Source: Kudoa neothunni (taxonomy: Eukaryota; Cnidaria). Taken from it: a stretch of DNA of 64,000 bases. The stretch covers positions 9,796,001-9,860,000 of the forward strand of contig OZ199839.1 in the NCBI GenBank assembly GCA_964304625.1. The letters run 5' to 3'. Positions within the stretch are counted from its first letter, which is position 1; each line of letters begins with the position of its first letter. This document shows positions 31,083 through 42,321 of this stretch, one piece after another. The position numbers were made by a program, and so were the translations under genes. The notes beneath the pieces were generated by a model. The model was not told the origin of the DNA, ran no database searches, and was given only the letters and a program-made list of their open reading frames with translations.

Positions 31083-32300
31083 GAATCGATCTAAACATCA
31101 GCTTATTAGTCTTAATAAAACAATATTATTATTTCTTAAAGATTTTGAATTTTAGTATTCAATATAATTCAATGTTTTTTTAATAATAAAATGATGTAAA
31201 GTCTATGGCATATTATAATTTAATCAACCTCAGAATCATCCCAGATATATAGTTTGATTCAATAATTGCCTTCATTCTAATTTTTAAAATTTAAAATGTT
31301 CCTATCAAATATATTAAATCAAAAAAATTTTATTTTTTTAAATTATGACTTAAATAAATTTGAGGCCGTAATTTTCGACGTTTATTTTTGAAAAATTCGG
31401 CGCTTTAATAAAAAGGTGTGCAATCGTGTAAAAATCAAAATGTTCCTAGAGAATAGATATATTGAGATATTAATTATTTAGTTTTAATTTAAAATATAAT
31501 ATTAAAATCATTTTTCATCGTTTATTTGAGAGATTGATCCAGTAAACTGAGGGAATGATAGTTGTATACACATCAAATTTTGGCATATTGCCGACAAAAT
31601 AGGATATTTTAATTTGATTGATTAAAAGACTTAATTCTATCTATAATGTCACTCCCAGGAGAAGAAAATGAAATAGCTTACGTTATAATTTTTCATATGT
31701 ATTCGTATTAAGAAAATTTGAATTACAATTTGGATCCACGTCTTTATTATTTTCACATCTCTTTACATCAACATTCATCTTAATTTCTAGAGAATTTTCA
31801 TATAAAAAACAATGTTATGTATGATTTATGCTTGTTTCCGATAATTTTAAAATTAAAATATCAATAAATCTTCGTATCAATTAAATTTTTTTTATTTTAA
31901 TACAAGATATTAAGTGCTTAAATTATTGAATATATAATAGCTATCTCAAATATTTTTAAATTTAACTTTTATTCTAAATAATTTTCTACCAACTAAATAT
32001 TTGGATGCAACTATGATATTTTTAACATCTCATTTCTTGATTTAAAAAAGTATAACTGCTGACTTATAAAAAATATCATGAAATAGAAACTAACATAATA
32101 GAATTGGAATGTAAGAAATTTATCAAAAGTTGTTTTAATTTTATCTAAACTCCGTAAATACTGATATTTTTAAATTTATATGTAAATTTAAATAATTTTA
32201 ATTAGGCATGAATCCAATGCAAACAGGTCATTATTACCCCTAAATTTTTTGGATAATAATCTTTTTGAATAAAAAGTTATGAATAAATTACAATAAAATC

Positions 32301-32340
32301 ATGAGAATTCTTTCATTAATCGTAGTATCACTGATATTAA
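32301..32340 (+). other. Candidate upstream leader exon of gene 5
   Basis: ATG, very hydrophobic MRILSLIVVSLIL, then A|GTGTGAGT. 40 nt and phase 1, the same length and phase as the upstream leader of the MVSF-type genes; GTGAGT directly after it would also be a strong donor. Could join exon 2 at 32645. Confidence 0.5.
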
Positions 32341-32494
32341 GTGTGAGTAAAAAATTTAGTTATAGCTTGGCTAAGATAAAAAAATAGAGAATCTAAAGAT
32401 ACCTAATATTAATGTAGTAAAATTAGTCACATACATATAATTATGTCTTCAATAAATTAGATTTTTATTCATGAAAAGAACGTTATTTTTATCT

Positions 32495-32513
32495 TGAATA
32501 GTTATTGTTTATT
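32495..32513 (+). promoter_or_regulatory. Shared 19-bp upstream motif, gene 5
   Basis: TGAATAGTTATTGTTTATT, 45 bp before the ATG at 32558. Its presence in this otherwise different 5' region is the main reason to suspect function. Confidence 0.45.
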
Positions 32514-32557
32514 CATCGCATAAAAATATAATCAGATTTATTCATTATTTCATAACA

Positions 32558-35515
32558 ATGAGAGCAATATTGGCTTTGTTAGTATTGTTTATAACTTTGT
32601 TTAGTATTTTTCTACTTTTAAACCCCTTATTATATTTCAATTAGATAGGGTTAAGTATTCTGTTAGTGCAGCTGAAGTTACGACTACCGAACCTGCAAAA
32701 ATTCTTAATTACAACATAGTAGCTAGCAATAAAGTGCGTCTGACTTTATCTGGAACAATTTATGCTGAATCAGATAAAAAATGCCTAATAAGAAAAGAAA
32801 AGGAAGGTACAGTTGAATTTGACCAGATCAATACATGTACTAGCAGTGATACAACTCATGGAAGTGGCAAATGTCTTCGTGCTTGTTCTGGAAATATCGA
32901 ATTGGCATTTAATATCTTATCACCCAGAACAAAATATGTCTATGTATTTTCGGGTACTGATGCTGGCACAATAAAAGATAAAAATAATGGCGGAGATGTG
33001 TTTGGGTTGTCTACACGTATTTTATGTAGACTTTACATATAAATTAATTGAGTTTAGCGTTATTGGTGAATCCAATAGTCACAATTACCACAGATGAGTC
33101 AACAAAGTTGAAACTTGCAACAAAAACATGTCCCAAAGTCGCTTGTCCTATTTATTACAAAGGAACCAGATACGCCGAAGGGCAAGCAGCAAGCACTTGC
33201 ACAGCTGAAATTGAAAATAAAGTCGATTTTGACGTGTTAATACCTTATTATGAAATGAAATGTGTAAATTATCCAAGCTTTTTCTACCATATGCCAAATA
33301 TATACATGAGAAAAAACATTGACATATATAAACCCCAATATTATGTGACCTATAAAGAGGGTGACAACGCAAAAACGAAATATCTCTTAAAGTTTACAAA
33401 TGCTTTCCCATCAGAAATTTGTTTTTTTAATGTGAAAGACGCAGCAACTACTTCACAGGGGAGCTCAAATACCTATTCATCATCGTGCGGTGGTGATGCT
33501 GGAAAAGAATGTTATGCCCCATGTGACAATGTTGAACTGGAACTAGCCTCATCCAAGCCGATCGTGAAAATATTAATTCAAACTAGACATCATAAATTTG
33601 GAGTGGATGGGACTAGCGATGATGGTTATGAAGATAAAAAATTTGGTAAGATTTCAGTAAATATATAATAATGATCATTGATATTAGCTATCGTCGAGAC
33701 TACACGTGCAAGCGCCCTCTTGACATCGCCATTAGCTGATGGTATAACTCTAAATCAGGCGCTGTATAATCCAACTGACACTAATGTTCTAAAATTTACC
33801 AATTGTGTCTTAAAATACTTTCCAGCTGATAACCTCAGGCCCAATCAAGGCACTCCTGCTCATTGTACAAATCAGGTATGTGGAAATGAATGTTCACAGG
33901 ATTCTGCCATTAATCAGCTTGGAGCAGGAAAGGCATACATAATTGAAATAGCTCCTACTACCACTATAACTAATTATGTTGACTTTAAAGAATATTTGTT
34001 TTTCAGAACAAGTAATTATACTGATGTTTCATATTATATATTTTTTAGCTCAAAAACAGGGTTCAGACTTCGTTGCTACCACTCCCACAACAACCGACGT
34101 AACAGCTACATTAAAGGCGATTGACGGTAATGTGGGAACAGAATCCACCGAACCAACATGTTCATATTACTTCAGTGAAAAAGGAAAAGGAACATTTGTG
34201 GAAGCAGAATGTGAAGATAGTTATCCATGCAGAGGATTTTGTAAGGAACCCAAGAAATTGATAAATTTAAGTCTTAAAACAAATTATGATATTAAAGTTG
34301 TTTCAAATAAAGAGTATGGAATAAAAATATTTGAAAATGTCTCAACAAGTAAAAATATGATATTGAAATCTCATTTAATTTACGGTTGATAGTTTTTTCA
34401 ACCCTCACCCTATCCCACAAGTTTCTCGATAAAGGATTTCGAGTTGTTGGAAGATTAACAACTGCATATCCAGAAGCAATATGTCATTATAAACTTAAAG
34501 TTAAAAATGGAATTAGTTCGGATGTAGTTTATTCCTGCCCAACAATTGCCCCTTCTCCTCCACAGGACAACCCACCCAATACTAATGCTGTTCAATCTTC
34601 CACGAATCAAAATTTAGAACAATCTAATTTGATAAGTCATCTAAATTCTTACAATAATAGAGTAGCAAGAGCGAGTGGCGTAGCTGATATAACTCCAAGT
34701 TCATCTACGAACACTCCAACTATAATTTCTCCTACCACAACAACCAAGTCTAAGTTCCCACCATGCAATAAACCACCTCTATGCAGCAGCATAATAATCA
34801 GCGAGGGTTACGAGGCTGATAAAGAATACCAATTATTGGTTACAGCTGTGGACAGATCGGAAGAAATTACTATCAATATTCCCAAAAGTACGATATTTAT
34901 TTATCAAACTATATAAAGTTCTAATATAACACACACAAATAGATGCTCTCCCTGAGAATCCTGAGGAAGTAGATAAACAAATCACAGTGATTATCGAAAG
35001 AGTTGGCGATACTTTAAAAATCACATCATTGCTTCCAAAACAAAAGAATGAAAATTCATTGTGTCGATGGATATTGAAAGATATGAACGATCCTTCTTTA
35101 CCAATAGTGAAAAAGTGTGACACTGTTGGAAGTAGTAGGTGTAAACTTCCAACATGTAAATCATTCACAATTGAGCGCGTAAGCGATACCAGTGATTATC
35201 ATTTAACGGTTATTCACTCCCAAGACCCTACAATAAAAGGCGTTGGGAGAATTAAACAAGGTAGTTAACAATAAATTATTATTATTTTAATGATCAATAT
35301 AGGAGAAACTTCTAATCAATCAAAGTAAAATTGTAAAATGATAATATTAAATTTGATTTAATTTTTAGGGCGAGCACGTCAATGTATTTTTTAATTATTT
35401 GAGTATATTTTAATGAGATACCATACATTTTAGGATAATTGGAATTATTGTTCCGATTGTTATCGTTGTAGTAGCAGTTGGATTGTACTTTGGTTACAAG
35501 AAGAATAAATCTTAG
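32558..35515 (+). CDS. Gene 5: seven-module type I surface protein (MRAI leader)
   Basis: Exons 32558-32603, 32645-33016, 33058-33645, 33688-34011, 34049-34348, 34393-34887, 34943-35260, 35303-35324, 35369-35383 and 35434-35515; 853 residues. The leader is MRAILALLVLFITLF, followed by a mature start NRVKYSVSAAEVTTTEPAK. Module 1 loop is CTSSDTTHGSGKC. Exon 4 belongs to the same sequence class as gene 2 (ADxLRPxxGT before the third cysteine) rather than to the ADxPR class of the other genes. Exon 7 and the 3' flank match gene 1. The introns are again close to 40 nt. AATAAA at 35547-35552. Predicted plasma-membrane protein; ligand and role unknown. Confidence 0.8.
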
Positions 35516-36297
35516 GAATCGATCTAAACATCAGCTTATTAGTCTTAATAAAACAATATTTTTATTTTAAAAGTTTAAATTTTAACTTTTCATATACTTC
35601 ATTTTTTTCAAATAAATACATTATTTATGTTCTATTTTGAGTTAATAACAAAATAAGTATTGGGATCATCCCAACTATCTAATTCCATTTATGCTTTTAA
35701 CCTATATTCTACATTTTTATGATATGAATTAATAAATTATTTTTTTATTTATATGATAGCTTTTCTGTTAATCTAAGTTAACTCTCAATTTGAAATACTA
35801 ATAGCAGTTTATCAAAAATATTCCATCCAAAGCATATCCTATAAAACTGTTATAAAGGTTTTGAAAATTAATAACCCAATTATATTTAAAAGAATTATTT
35901 AATTTACACGAGAATATTTCTCACAGTAAAAAAGTCATTAAAATATATTCCATTCACTATGGAATAATTATAGATAATTAATATAAGATCACTATCTCCA
36001 CATATTTAAAATTAATCATTTCTTGATTTATTTAATTAATTAATATACAATTCCTACATCATCCAATATTAACTATTATCAAAATATTTTATTTATGGGC
36101 ACAATAGATAAGACATTCATAGGAAACAAGACAACAATAAACTATAAACTAAACGTGAAGATTTTTTGTCTTATTGTAATGAATGATCGCGGGTGAGGTT
36201 CGAATCGGCGAGCCATAGCTTAAAAGGCGGTGGTGCCATATCGCTATGTTATTGATCGCGCATTAGTTGACTTTGGTTAAAACTATTATACCAACAA
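35516..36297. other. Gene 5 3' flank, homologous to the gene 1 3' flank
   Basis: Aligns with 1999-2715, with small insertions and deletions, including the tRNA-like relic. No gene seen. Confidence 0.55.
36182..36259 (-). pseudogene. tRNA-like relic, second copy
   Basis: Minus-strand GCCTTTTAAGCTATGG followed by GATTCGAACCT, the counterpart of 2604-2672. Further decayed, with no foldable acceptor stem. It came with the duplicated spacer rather than by separate insertion. Confidence 0.35.
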
Positions 36298-36450
36298 TTA
36301 ACCCTTACAGGACGGTGTTCGGAAAATGTACGTATGTTCTGGTGTGGGGTCCGCGCGGACCCCAGCGGTTATTTCATTATGTAAGCGCAATTTTTATAAT
36401 AACTACCATTTTATGTGATTAATATATTGTAAAGATACGGAAACAATTAT
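36298..36450. mobile_element. piggyBac-like left end with a perfect 20-bp palindrome
   Basis: TTAA (36298-36301) followed by CCCTTACAGGACGG and, 43 bp in, the perfect palindrome TGGGGTCCGCGCGGACCCCA (36345-36364). In the homologous spacer after gene 1 the same flank CCAACAATTAA continues with unrelated sequence, so this TTAA is an insertion point. The right end is not found; the pogo element at 36453 interrupts or abuts it. Confidence 0.45.
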
Positions 36451-36452
36451 TA

Positions 36453-38461
36453 CAGTCGGTGACCATTAATTCGTACTCCCCTCGGGGACGGAGAAAATTA
36501 CGAATTATACGTCAGTAACGTCTAATTCGTAATGGCTTTGTGCGCGCGTGAAAAAAATAGCATGAAAATTTTGATTTTATTAATTTTTAAGGCTTTCTAA
36601 AGTAATCTGTTATTTTTGATTGTATTTGAGTTTTTCAATATACTCATACACATATGATTCTAATTTAGCTAATTCATCACCTAAAAAGTAGCACCAGCAC
36701 CTTTGAAAAATATTTTCAAATTTTCTACAAAAATTATAGCATCTTTAGAAGTGAATTTAGGCTCCACAGGTTCGTCCTCTACCTCTTCAGGCTCGCTAAC
36801 GATTTCCTCGTATGAGATGTTCTCTAAATTATCACATATGGGAAACAAACTTTCTTCGATACCTAATTCATCGACTTCTAGAGATGTGGAACTATCTGGA
36901 GATAAAATTGTATTGGAATTTTCTGGTTCATTTACGGATGTTTTTAAGCCGAAACCAGATTTAGAAAAACAATTAATAATTGTTTTAGGAACTATTGAAT
37001 TCCAAGTATCCTTAATAAGAGTCATTGCTTCCCATAAATCTAGAGGTTTTATATCCAGTCCTATTTCTGCACGGAGCGTATATTGCCTCGTTAAGTTTTT
37101 CCGGTATGTTGCCTTAAATGAACGAATAACACCTTGATCCATTGGTTGTAGGACCGATGTGGTGTTTTTGGGAAAATATACTATTTGAACGTTGGAGAGT
37201 TCCATGTGTTGATGGCAACTTGCATTGTCCATAAAAAGAACGATTTTTTTGTTTCTACTTCTGAAAATACTGTTAAGTTTTAACAGATAATTTCTAAAAA
37301 TGCTTGCTGTCATCCAGCCTTTCGTGTTGTACTCATAGGGAACTGGAGTATTATTTATACTTTTAAAGCATCTAGGTCGGGCATAATGACCTATCACTAA
37401 GAGGTCTAGCTTTTCACCATTCACTGAGGCTCCAAGTAGTAATGTAATCCTTTTTTTTGACTTTTTACCACAAGACATATTATTTTCAATAGCAGAAACG
37501 TAACTTTTTTCCTATAATAATATAGATAAATACTTGAGCAAAAAGAATTGATTGTAGAATATTGTATAATTTCGATCATAACGAAAAAATAATGAAGTAC
37601 ACATTTGGCGCCCACAAAATAATCATATTGTGGAAGTAATACTATTAACAAAAAATTTTTCATTTAATGTATGTAAAAATATCTGATCGAAACAAAAATA
37701 ACCATTTTTAGGAAAAACTTACGAGGCGTTGATTGATGGAACAGCGCGGTCTCGTCGACATTGTATATTTGATCCTCTTTATAATTTTCAAGAATTTTAA
37801 TTAGTTGAGTCTTCCATTCTGTGATGATTCCTATGGGTACCATGTTAGCATCCCCATGAAAGCTAACTTTTTTTAATTGAATCTATTTTTAAAAGCCGCG
37901 AAACCATCCGTAGCTAACATTTTTGAAATCGTCATCAGAAGCACCGATCTCATTAATTTATTAATTATTTCGATGGACGATAATTCGATACTTTTCGACC
38001 TCATCCAAATGAACCACTCATAAACACGTTGATCGACTTCATATTTTCCTTTCCGCATTGATCTTCGTTGGGATGGAAGCAATTGATTCTCAAATGCTTG
38101 TGTAATTTTAGCACTTTTTTCTAAAATGCCATTCAATGTTGAAATATAACCTATTTTGAAGTGTTTGATAGTTTCTGTCTTTCTATTTAAGGGCGGCAAA
38201 CTATCATAATATTTAATTACGTCATATTTTTCCTGAAATGTTGTTCCGAATTTGTGAATTCTTTTTTCGGGCATTTAGAAATAATTACAAATTATCGGTT
38301 AATACACACTTTTAAAACTTTTTATTTGACAAAATAAAAAAATAACTCGTATATTTAATTAACAACTAATAATAAACGTTATTTGACAAATTTAACCGAA
38401 TGGATAGAGTTTTAAGGGATGTTACGAATTATCGGTTCTACGAATTAACGGTCATCTACTG
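36453..38461 (-). mobile_element. pogo/Tigger-type (Tc1/mariner superfamily) transposon, ends intact
   Basis: Terminal inverted repeats CAGTCGGTGACCATTAATTC at 36453 and ACGAATTAACGGTCATCTACTG ending at 38461 match at most positions (in outward orientation CAGT(C/A)G(G/A)TGACC(A/G)TTAATTCGT). They are flanked by the TA target duplication (36451-36452, 38462-38463) expected of this superfamily. Subterminal copies of the TAATTCGTA word lie inside both ends. Total 2009 bp, transposase on the minus strand. Confidence 0.85.
36681..38274 (-). pseudogene. pogo/Tigger (Jerky/CENP-B-like) transposase, nearly complete
   Basis: 38274-37873 encodes the N-terminal DNA-binding region (psq/CENP-B-type helix-turn-helix, with RKGKYEVDQRVYEWFIWMRS). 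About 37862-37727 continues in another frame (LKKVSFHGDANMVP ... YNVDETALFHQSTP), with the first catalytic Asp in NVDET. 37511-36681 encodes the DDE_1 core and C-terminus: ENNMSCGKKSKKRITLLLGA, FMDNASCH with the second Asp, FPKNTTSVLQPMDQGVIRSF with the third Asp. A frame step lies near 37865. The 200-bp stretch at about 37512-37725 is non-coding and begins GTAAGT and ends TATTATAG, so it may be an intron, though the phases do not agree cleanly. Probably inactive but fairly young. Confidence 0.85.
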
Positions 38462-38463
38462 TA

Positions 38464-38923
38464 TTTGGTTAAAATTGTCGGTAAAGGGAGAGTACCCAGT
38501 TCCAAAAATTCGGCATCTTCCCGTACACGCGCATTGCCGATTGGTTTATAATTTAATTTAACACATTTTTAAAATATTGAGTGATCACAAATCAGACCCA
38601 AATTTTTATTTTGAAGAGTTGCAAAAAAAACACTTTGGCAACAATCGGGAAGCGCGCAATGTAATGCGCATACCTTTTCATAACCTTTTTCAGCCTAATT
38701 TGTCATAAATAATTCATGAAATTTATATTTTTAATTTTTATAATATTATCGAATATGTTCTCGCGATTAAAGAATCACACAGGATAGGAGATATTTTATT
38801 TAGTGGTGTTTTGAATTTTCGATAATTATAGATGTAATAATAACTGTTATATTTATATCTCACGTTAAATTTAAAAAATTTATGTGTTTTTATAATTTAA
38901 TCCGATTAACAATAGTTTTTTCG
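38464..38923. other. Spacer between the pogo and Merlin relics
   Basis: About 460 bp with a somewhat GC-richer start (38480-38550) and GCGC-containing words; it may include the left end of the Merlin element, but I could not find a matching right end. Confidence 0.35.
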
Positions 38924-39990
38924 ATGGCGGAATTTTCAATTCAGCGTCAATTTTATAAACTTTTGTTTAACGTGAGTGCTCTATTTACTTACCTAGCGAA
39001 TAAGGGACTATTACAAAAAATGCCTGCTCGGTGCAAGAATTGCCACGGGCATAACACTCTACGCCTCCAAGTTACAACGAGAAAAGAAACAATACTTCAA
39101 TCGATCTTTGTGACGATGATATTGAGAAATACTCGTATACATGTTCAAAGTACTTTTATTTTATGTGTAGTTTTTAAAATATTAATTTTAGGAATGATTG
39201 TAGAACGCATTTTTCACTCAGGGCCTCTACCTTCTTTGGCATCAATAACGCGATGGGGACGAATGTATCCAAATTAGCAGTGTCTCAGCTATTTGAGTAC
39301 TATACATTTGGTGTATTGAAGAACAAAGATGCAGGGTGGTAGTATTAACTCAAATAACCGAGAAAATGGGCGGAGAAAATCGAATCGTCGAAATTGACGA
39401 ATGTTTATTAAGAGGTCGCCGTAAAAACAACCGGGGAAGATTTTTAAGCATAGACAGATTGTTGGCCACCCCTAACTATTTCTTAAGGAGTAGGTTATTC
39501 CGTGGAGCGATTCCTTTGAGACGTCAGCGGAGAAATGAAAGGTATGGTTACAGAATAAACGGCCCTTGGGTTGTTGGCATTTGCTAATGCTCTATCGATG
39601 AAGATGGCAAACGCAAATTGTTAGAATCAAGATTTTTTATTGTCCAAAAAAGGGATAAACGAACGTTGACCCAACTCGTCTTACAGGAAGTTGAAAACGG
39701 GATTACAATCTATACTGACGAGTGGTTGGGGTACACCTCTCTCCGAATTTACGGCTATAACCATATAACCGTTAATCACTCTAAAGAATATGTCACTCCA
39801 GAGGGTTACCATACTAATACGGTCGAGGTTGTGTGGCGTCATCTCAAAACAAAACTCATTCTGAAAATGAGCGTTGTGCCACGAAATTAGCTGGATTCCA
39901 ACCTACATGAATCATGGTCGCGTTCCATTCATAAAGGATATTGGAATTTCTTCGAATATATTGTAACAGTTATCGCTACTATTTACCAAT
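38924..39990 (+). pseudogene. Merlin (IS1016/ISXO2-like) transposase, frame-broken
   Basis: Pieces in order: MAEFSIQRQFYKLLF... with an N-terminal zinc-ribbon start PARCKNCHGHN (from 38924); GGENRIVEIDECLLRGRRKN (about 39350-39430, first acidic motif EIDE); RNERYGYRINGPWVVGIC (about 39530-39585); RDKRTLTQLVLQEVENG ... IYTDEWLGY (second motif, about 39655-39735); VNHSKEYVTPEGYHTNTVEV followed by VWRHLK (third motif, to about 39850). This is the ISXO2-like DDE order of Merlin transposases. Frame changes and stops occur between pieces, and about 30 residues between GRFL and RNERYG do not fit the family. A tail (WIPTYMNHGRVPF) follows to about 39950. Terminal repeats not identified. Confidence 0.85.
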
Positions 39991-41499
39991 TAAATAATAG
40001 CTAATGAAACAAAATATTTGTGTTTTGATTCCTTTCATCTTTTATATACTGCTATTTGTCAAAAAAACTTAAGAAAACTTTAGATTTTACCATATTAGTA
40101 TTAACTATAAAATTAAAATTATATTTGCAGTAAATATATTTGAGATTTCTCGCGCATTTTCGTTTAATGATAATAAATTAAAATATATGTTTATGATTTA
40201 CCGCTAAGGCTTTATTAATGAAAAAATATTTTTTCTTTATAAATGAAATTAGATTATGAAACTTTTTTTAAGAAAAACTAATTTTTAATTTTTGACTCAC
40301 AATTGTTTCTCAGTCTTGATAATTAATACGATTATACAGTACATTAACTATGAATTATAGTTATCACGGATCGTTACTCAAAGTATTCAATTATATTTGT
40401 ACAAACCAACATTAAATTTTTTTTTGACTTATTTATAATCTAATTATAAATAGTTAACGAATTATTCATTATATTGTCTGTAATATCATAAGGTTTTCAA
40501 TTTCTTCAATATGGTTTGTTCGGTATACCGTTGTATATTTAATATAAGTACATCAACAAAATATATGAACTAAAAAATAAAGTTGTAAGTAACAATTAAG
40601 AGTCGTTAACGTAAAAAATGAAAACTTAAGGTTACACAACAATAAATAACTGGCATATATCCTTTCGGTTCAATTTCATTAATAATTCACAGAACATATT
40701 TGATAATATTATAAAAATTAAAAATATAACTTTCACGAATTATTACGAAAAATATCTTGGTGAAAAACTATATCAAATAAAAACTTATAAAGAGTTCTAA
40801 CGAAATCATTTTATAAAAACGTATAAAACAGCAAATTTATGGATTTCATATATAATATTAAAAGTTTATGTGAATTAATTCTTAATTATTATGCTTTAGA
40901 AAGAATATTAATAATACATGTGATATATCTGTGGATTAGCTTACTTTAAAATTGGTTTGGAATATTAAAAATAATATATAAACTAAAAAATTTCATGATA
41001 AACGACTTTGCACAAGCAGAGAGCTAGAACAATTTGGCAGACGAAATTAATACACTTTAGTTATTTCGTGCAACTATGAACTGCTATTTTTACTTTCTGC
41101 AACGTTCCGACTATTCATATTAAATTTAAGCAAGGCAAAAACACACTTAATCATGAGTAATATGTTAAATTCATATGGAAAATAGAACAAAACTACCTTG
41201 CGCATTCACATGCACACGCACCGATTGAAGCCGAACGTGAATTTTAGCAAAAGTTTTAGAAGTGAATTATGAAGCGAATTGTTGTTCGGCCAAAAGTTTA
41301 AAATAGTGAATAATTGATTTGAAATAAAATCGGGATTGTCAGACATGCGTAAGAGGGTGAAAAATGGGAGCTGCACACTCCTCCATTACCGTTCTTAGTA
41401 ATAAAACGAGCATATAATTTTATACGTAATTTTTTACGTATTGAAATTGAATGTATAATTTTCTAGATTTAATTAATAACAAAATCAACATTTATTTTT
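39991..41499. other. AT-rich spacer between Merlin relic and gene 6
   Basis: No gene recognised. From about 40960 it is related to 6780-7200 upstream of gene 2. Confidence 0.45.
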
Positions 41500-42107
41500 T
41501 AATGTAATTGTTACTTAAGACTATTAAAATCTACAGCATTATAATGACAATCAAAACGTAAAATCTATAATTTATGATGTTAGTCATTCCGAATAATTTA
41601 CAATATCGACAGATAAAATATAACGAATAATTTTAGTAGGCATTTTTATTAATGTGAGTCTTCCGAAAGCCGAATTGATAAATTTACAATCAAAATTTCA
41701 AAAAATGACCAATGTTTCAGAGAGATGATTCGATGAAAATAAAATTTAATGGGAGACAGAATTATCCAAGTAGCAAGAGTTCTTACTGACACATTAATAT
41801 ATTTTTTACTGTCAATATAACTCATTCCATACGAAATTTGAAAATTAGTTTCAATTGATTAACTATATTTTTTCCAACATATTTTCTAGAGAATAATAAA
41901 AAATGAATTAATTTTAACCCAGCTGCTACACTACATACTGCGTTGATCTTGTTGATACAAAATCCAAAGTTTTCTTAGAAAAATTACTCTTAATAGTTGT
42001 TTTTTCATTATAACGACGAAGAGCCATTTGTCCAACTTTTTATTCTAATCAGCTCCTTTTTATCCGTTTCAGCCAGATATTGCATACACCATTCAAAATG
42101 AAGCCAA

Positions 42108-42147
42108 ATGATAATTATTCCATATCTTTATTTAACATTAATTTTTC
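42108..42147 (+). other. Candidate upstream leader exon of gene 6
   Basis: ATG, MIIIPYLYLTLIF, C|GTAAAG; 40 nt and identical to the gene 2 copy. An extra out-of-frame ATG lies 10 nt before it (42098), unique to this gene, which might lower use of this start. Confidence 0.45.
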
Positions 42148-42257
42148 GTAAAGGATTACATAAAATACATGCTGAGGTAGTCTTGTAAAGATTGTAAAAT
42201 TCTAATAACTTAAATAACCCGAATAATCACAATTTTTAGATAGTATTAACTCTTTCA

Positions 42258-42276
42258 TGAATAGTTATTGTTTATT
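42258..42276 (+). promoter_or_regulatory. Shared 19-bp upstream motif, gene 6
   Basis: TGAATAGTTATTGTTTATT, 45 bp before the ATG at 42322. Confidence 0.45.
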
Positions 42277-42321
42277 GATACCATAAAATATATAATCTAT
42301 TATATAGTCTATTTTATATAA

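Larger units (their letters stand above)
31083..32557 (+). promoter_or_regulatory. Short spacer and 5' region of gene 5
   Basis: 1475 bp without transposons. The left part is related to the gene 2 3' flank; the right part (from about 32200) is shared with the regions before genes 7 and 8 and holds the upstream leader exon and the 19-bp motif. The segment 31784-31817 is inverted in the homologous spacers after genes 6 and 7. Confidence 0.55.
41500..42321 (+). promoter_or_regulatory. Conserved 5' region of gene 6
   Basis: Counterpart of 7285-8099. It carries the upstream leader exon and the 19-bp motif. Confidence 0.5.

Noticed and set aside
36703-37137. 144-codon plus-strand frame
   Set aside because: It is the antisense shadow of the pogo transposase.
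39760-40300. Right terminal repeat of the Merlin element
   Set aside because: I found no convincing inverse of the left flank (38464-38560) and no clear target duplication.
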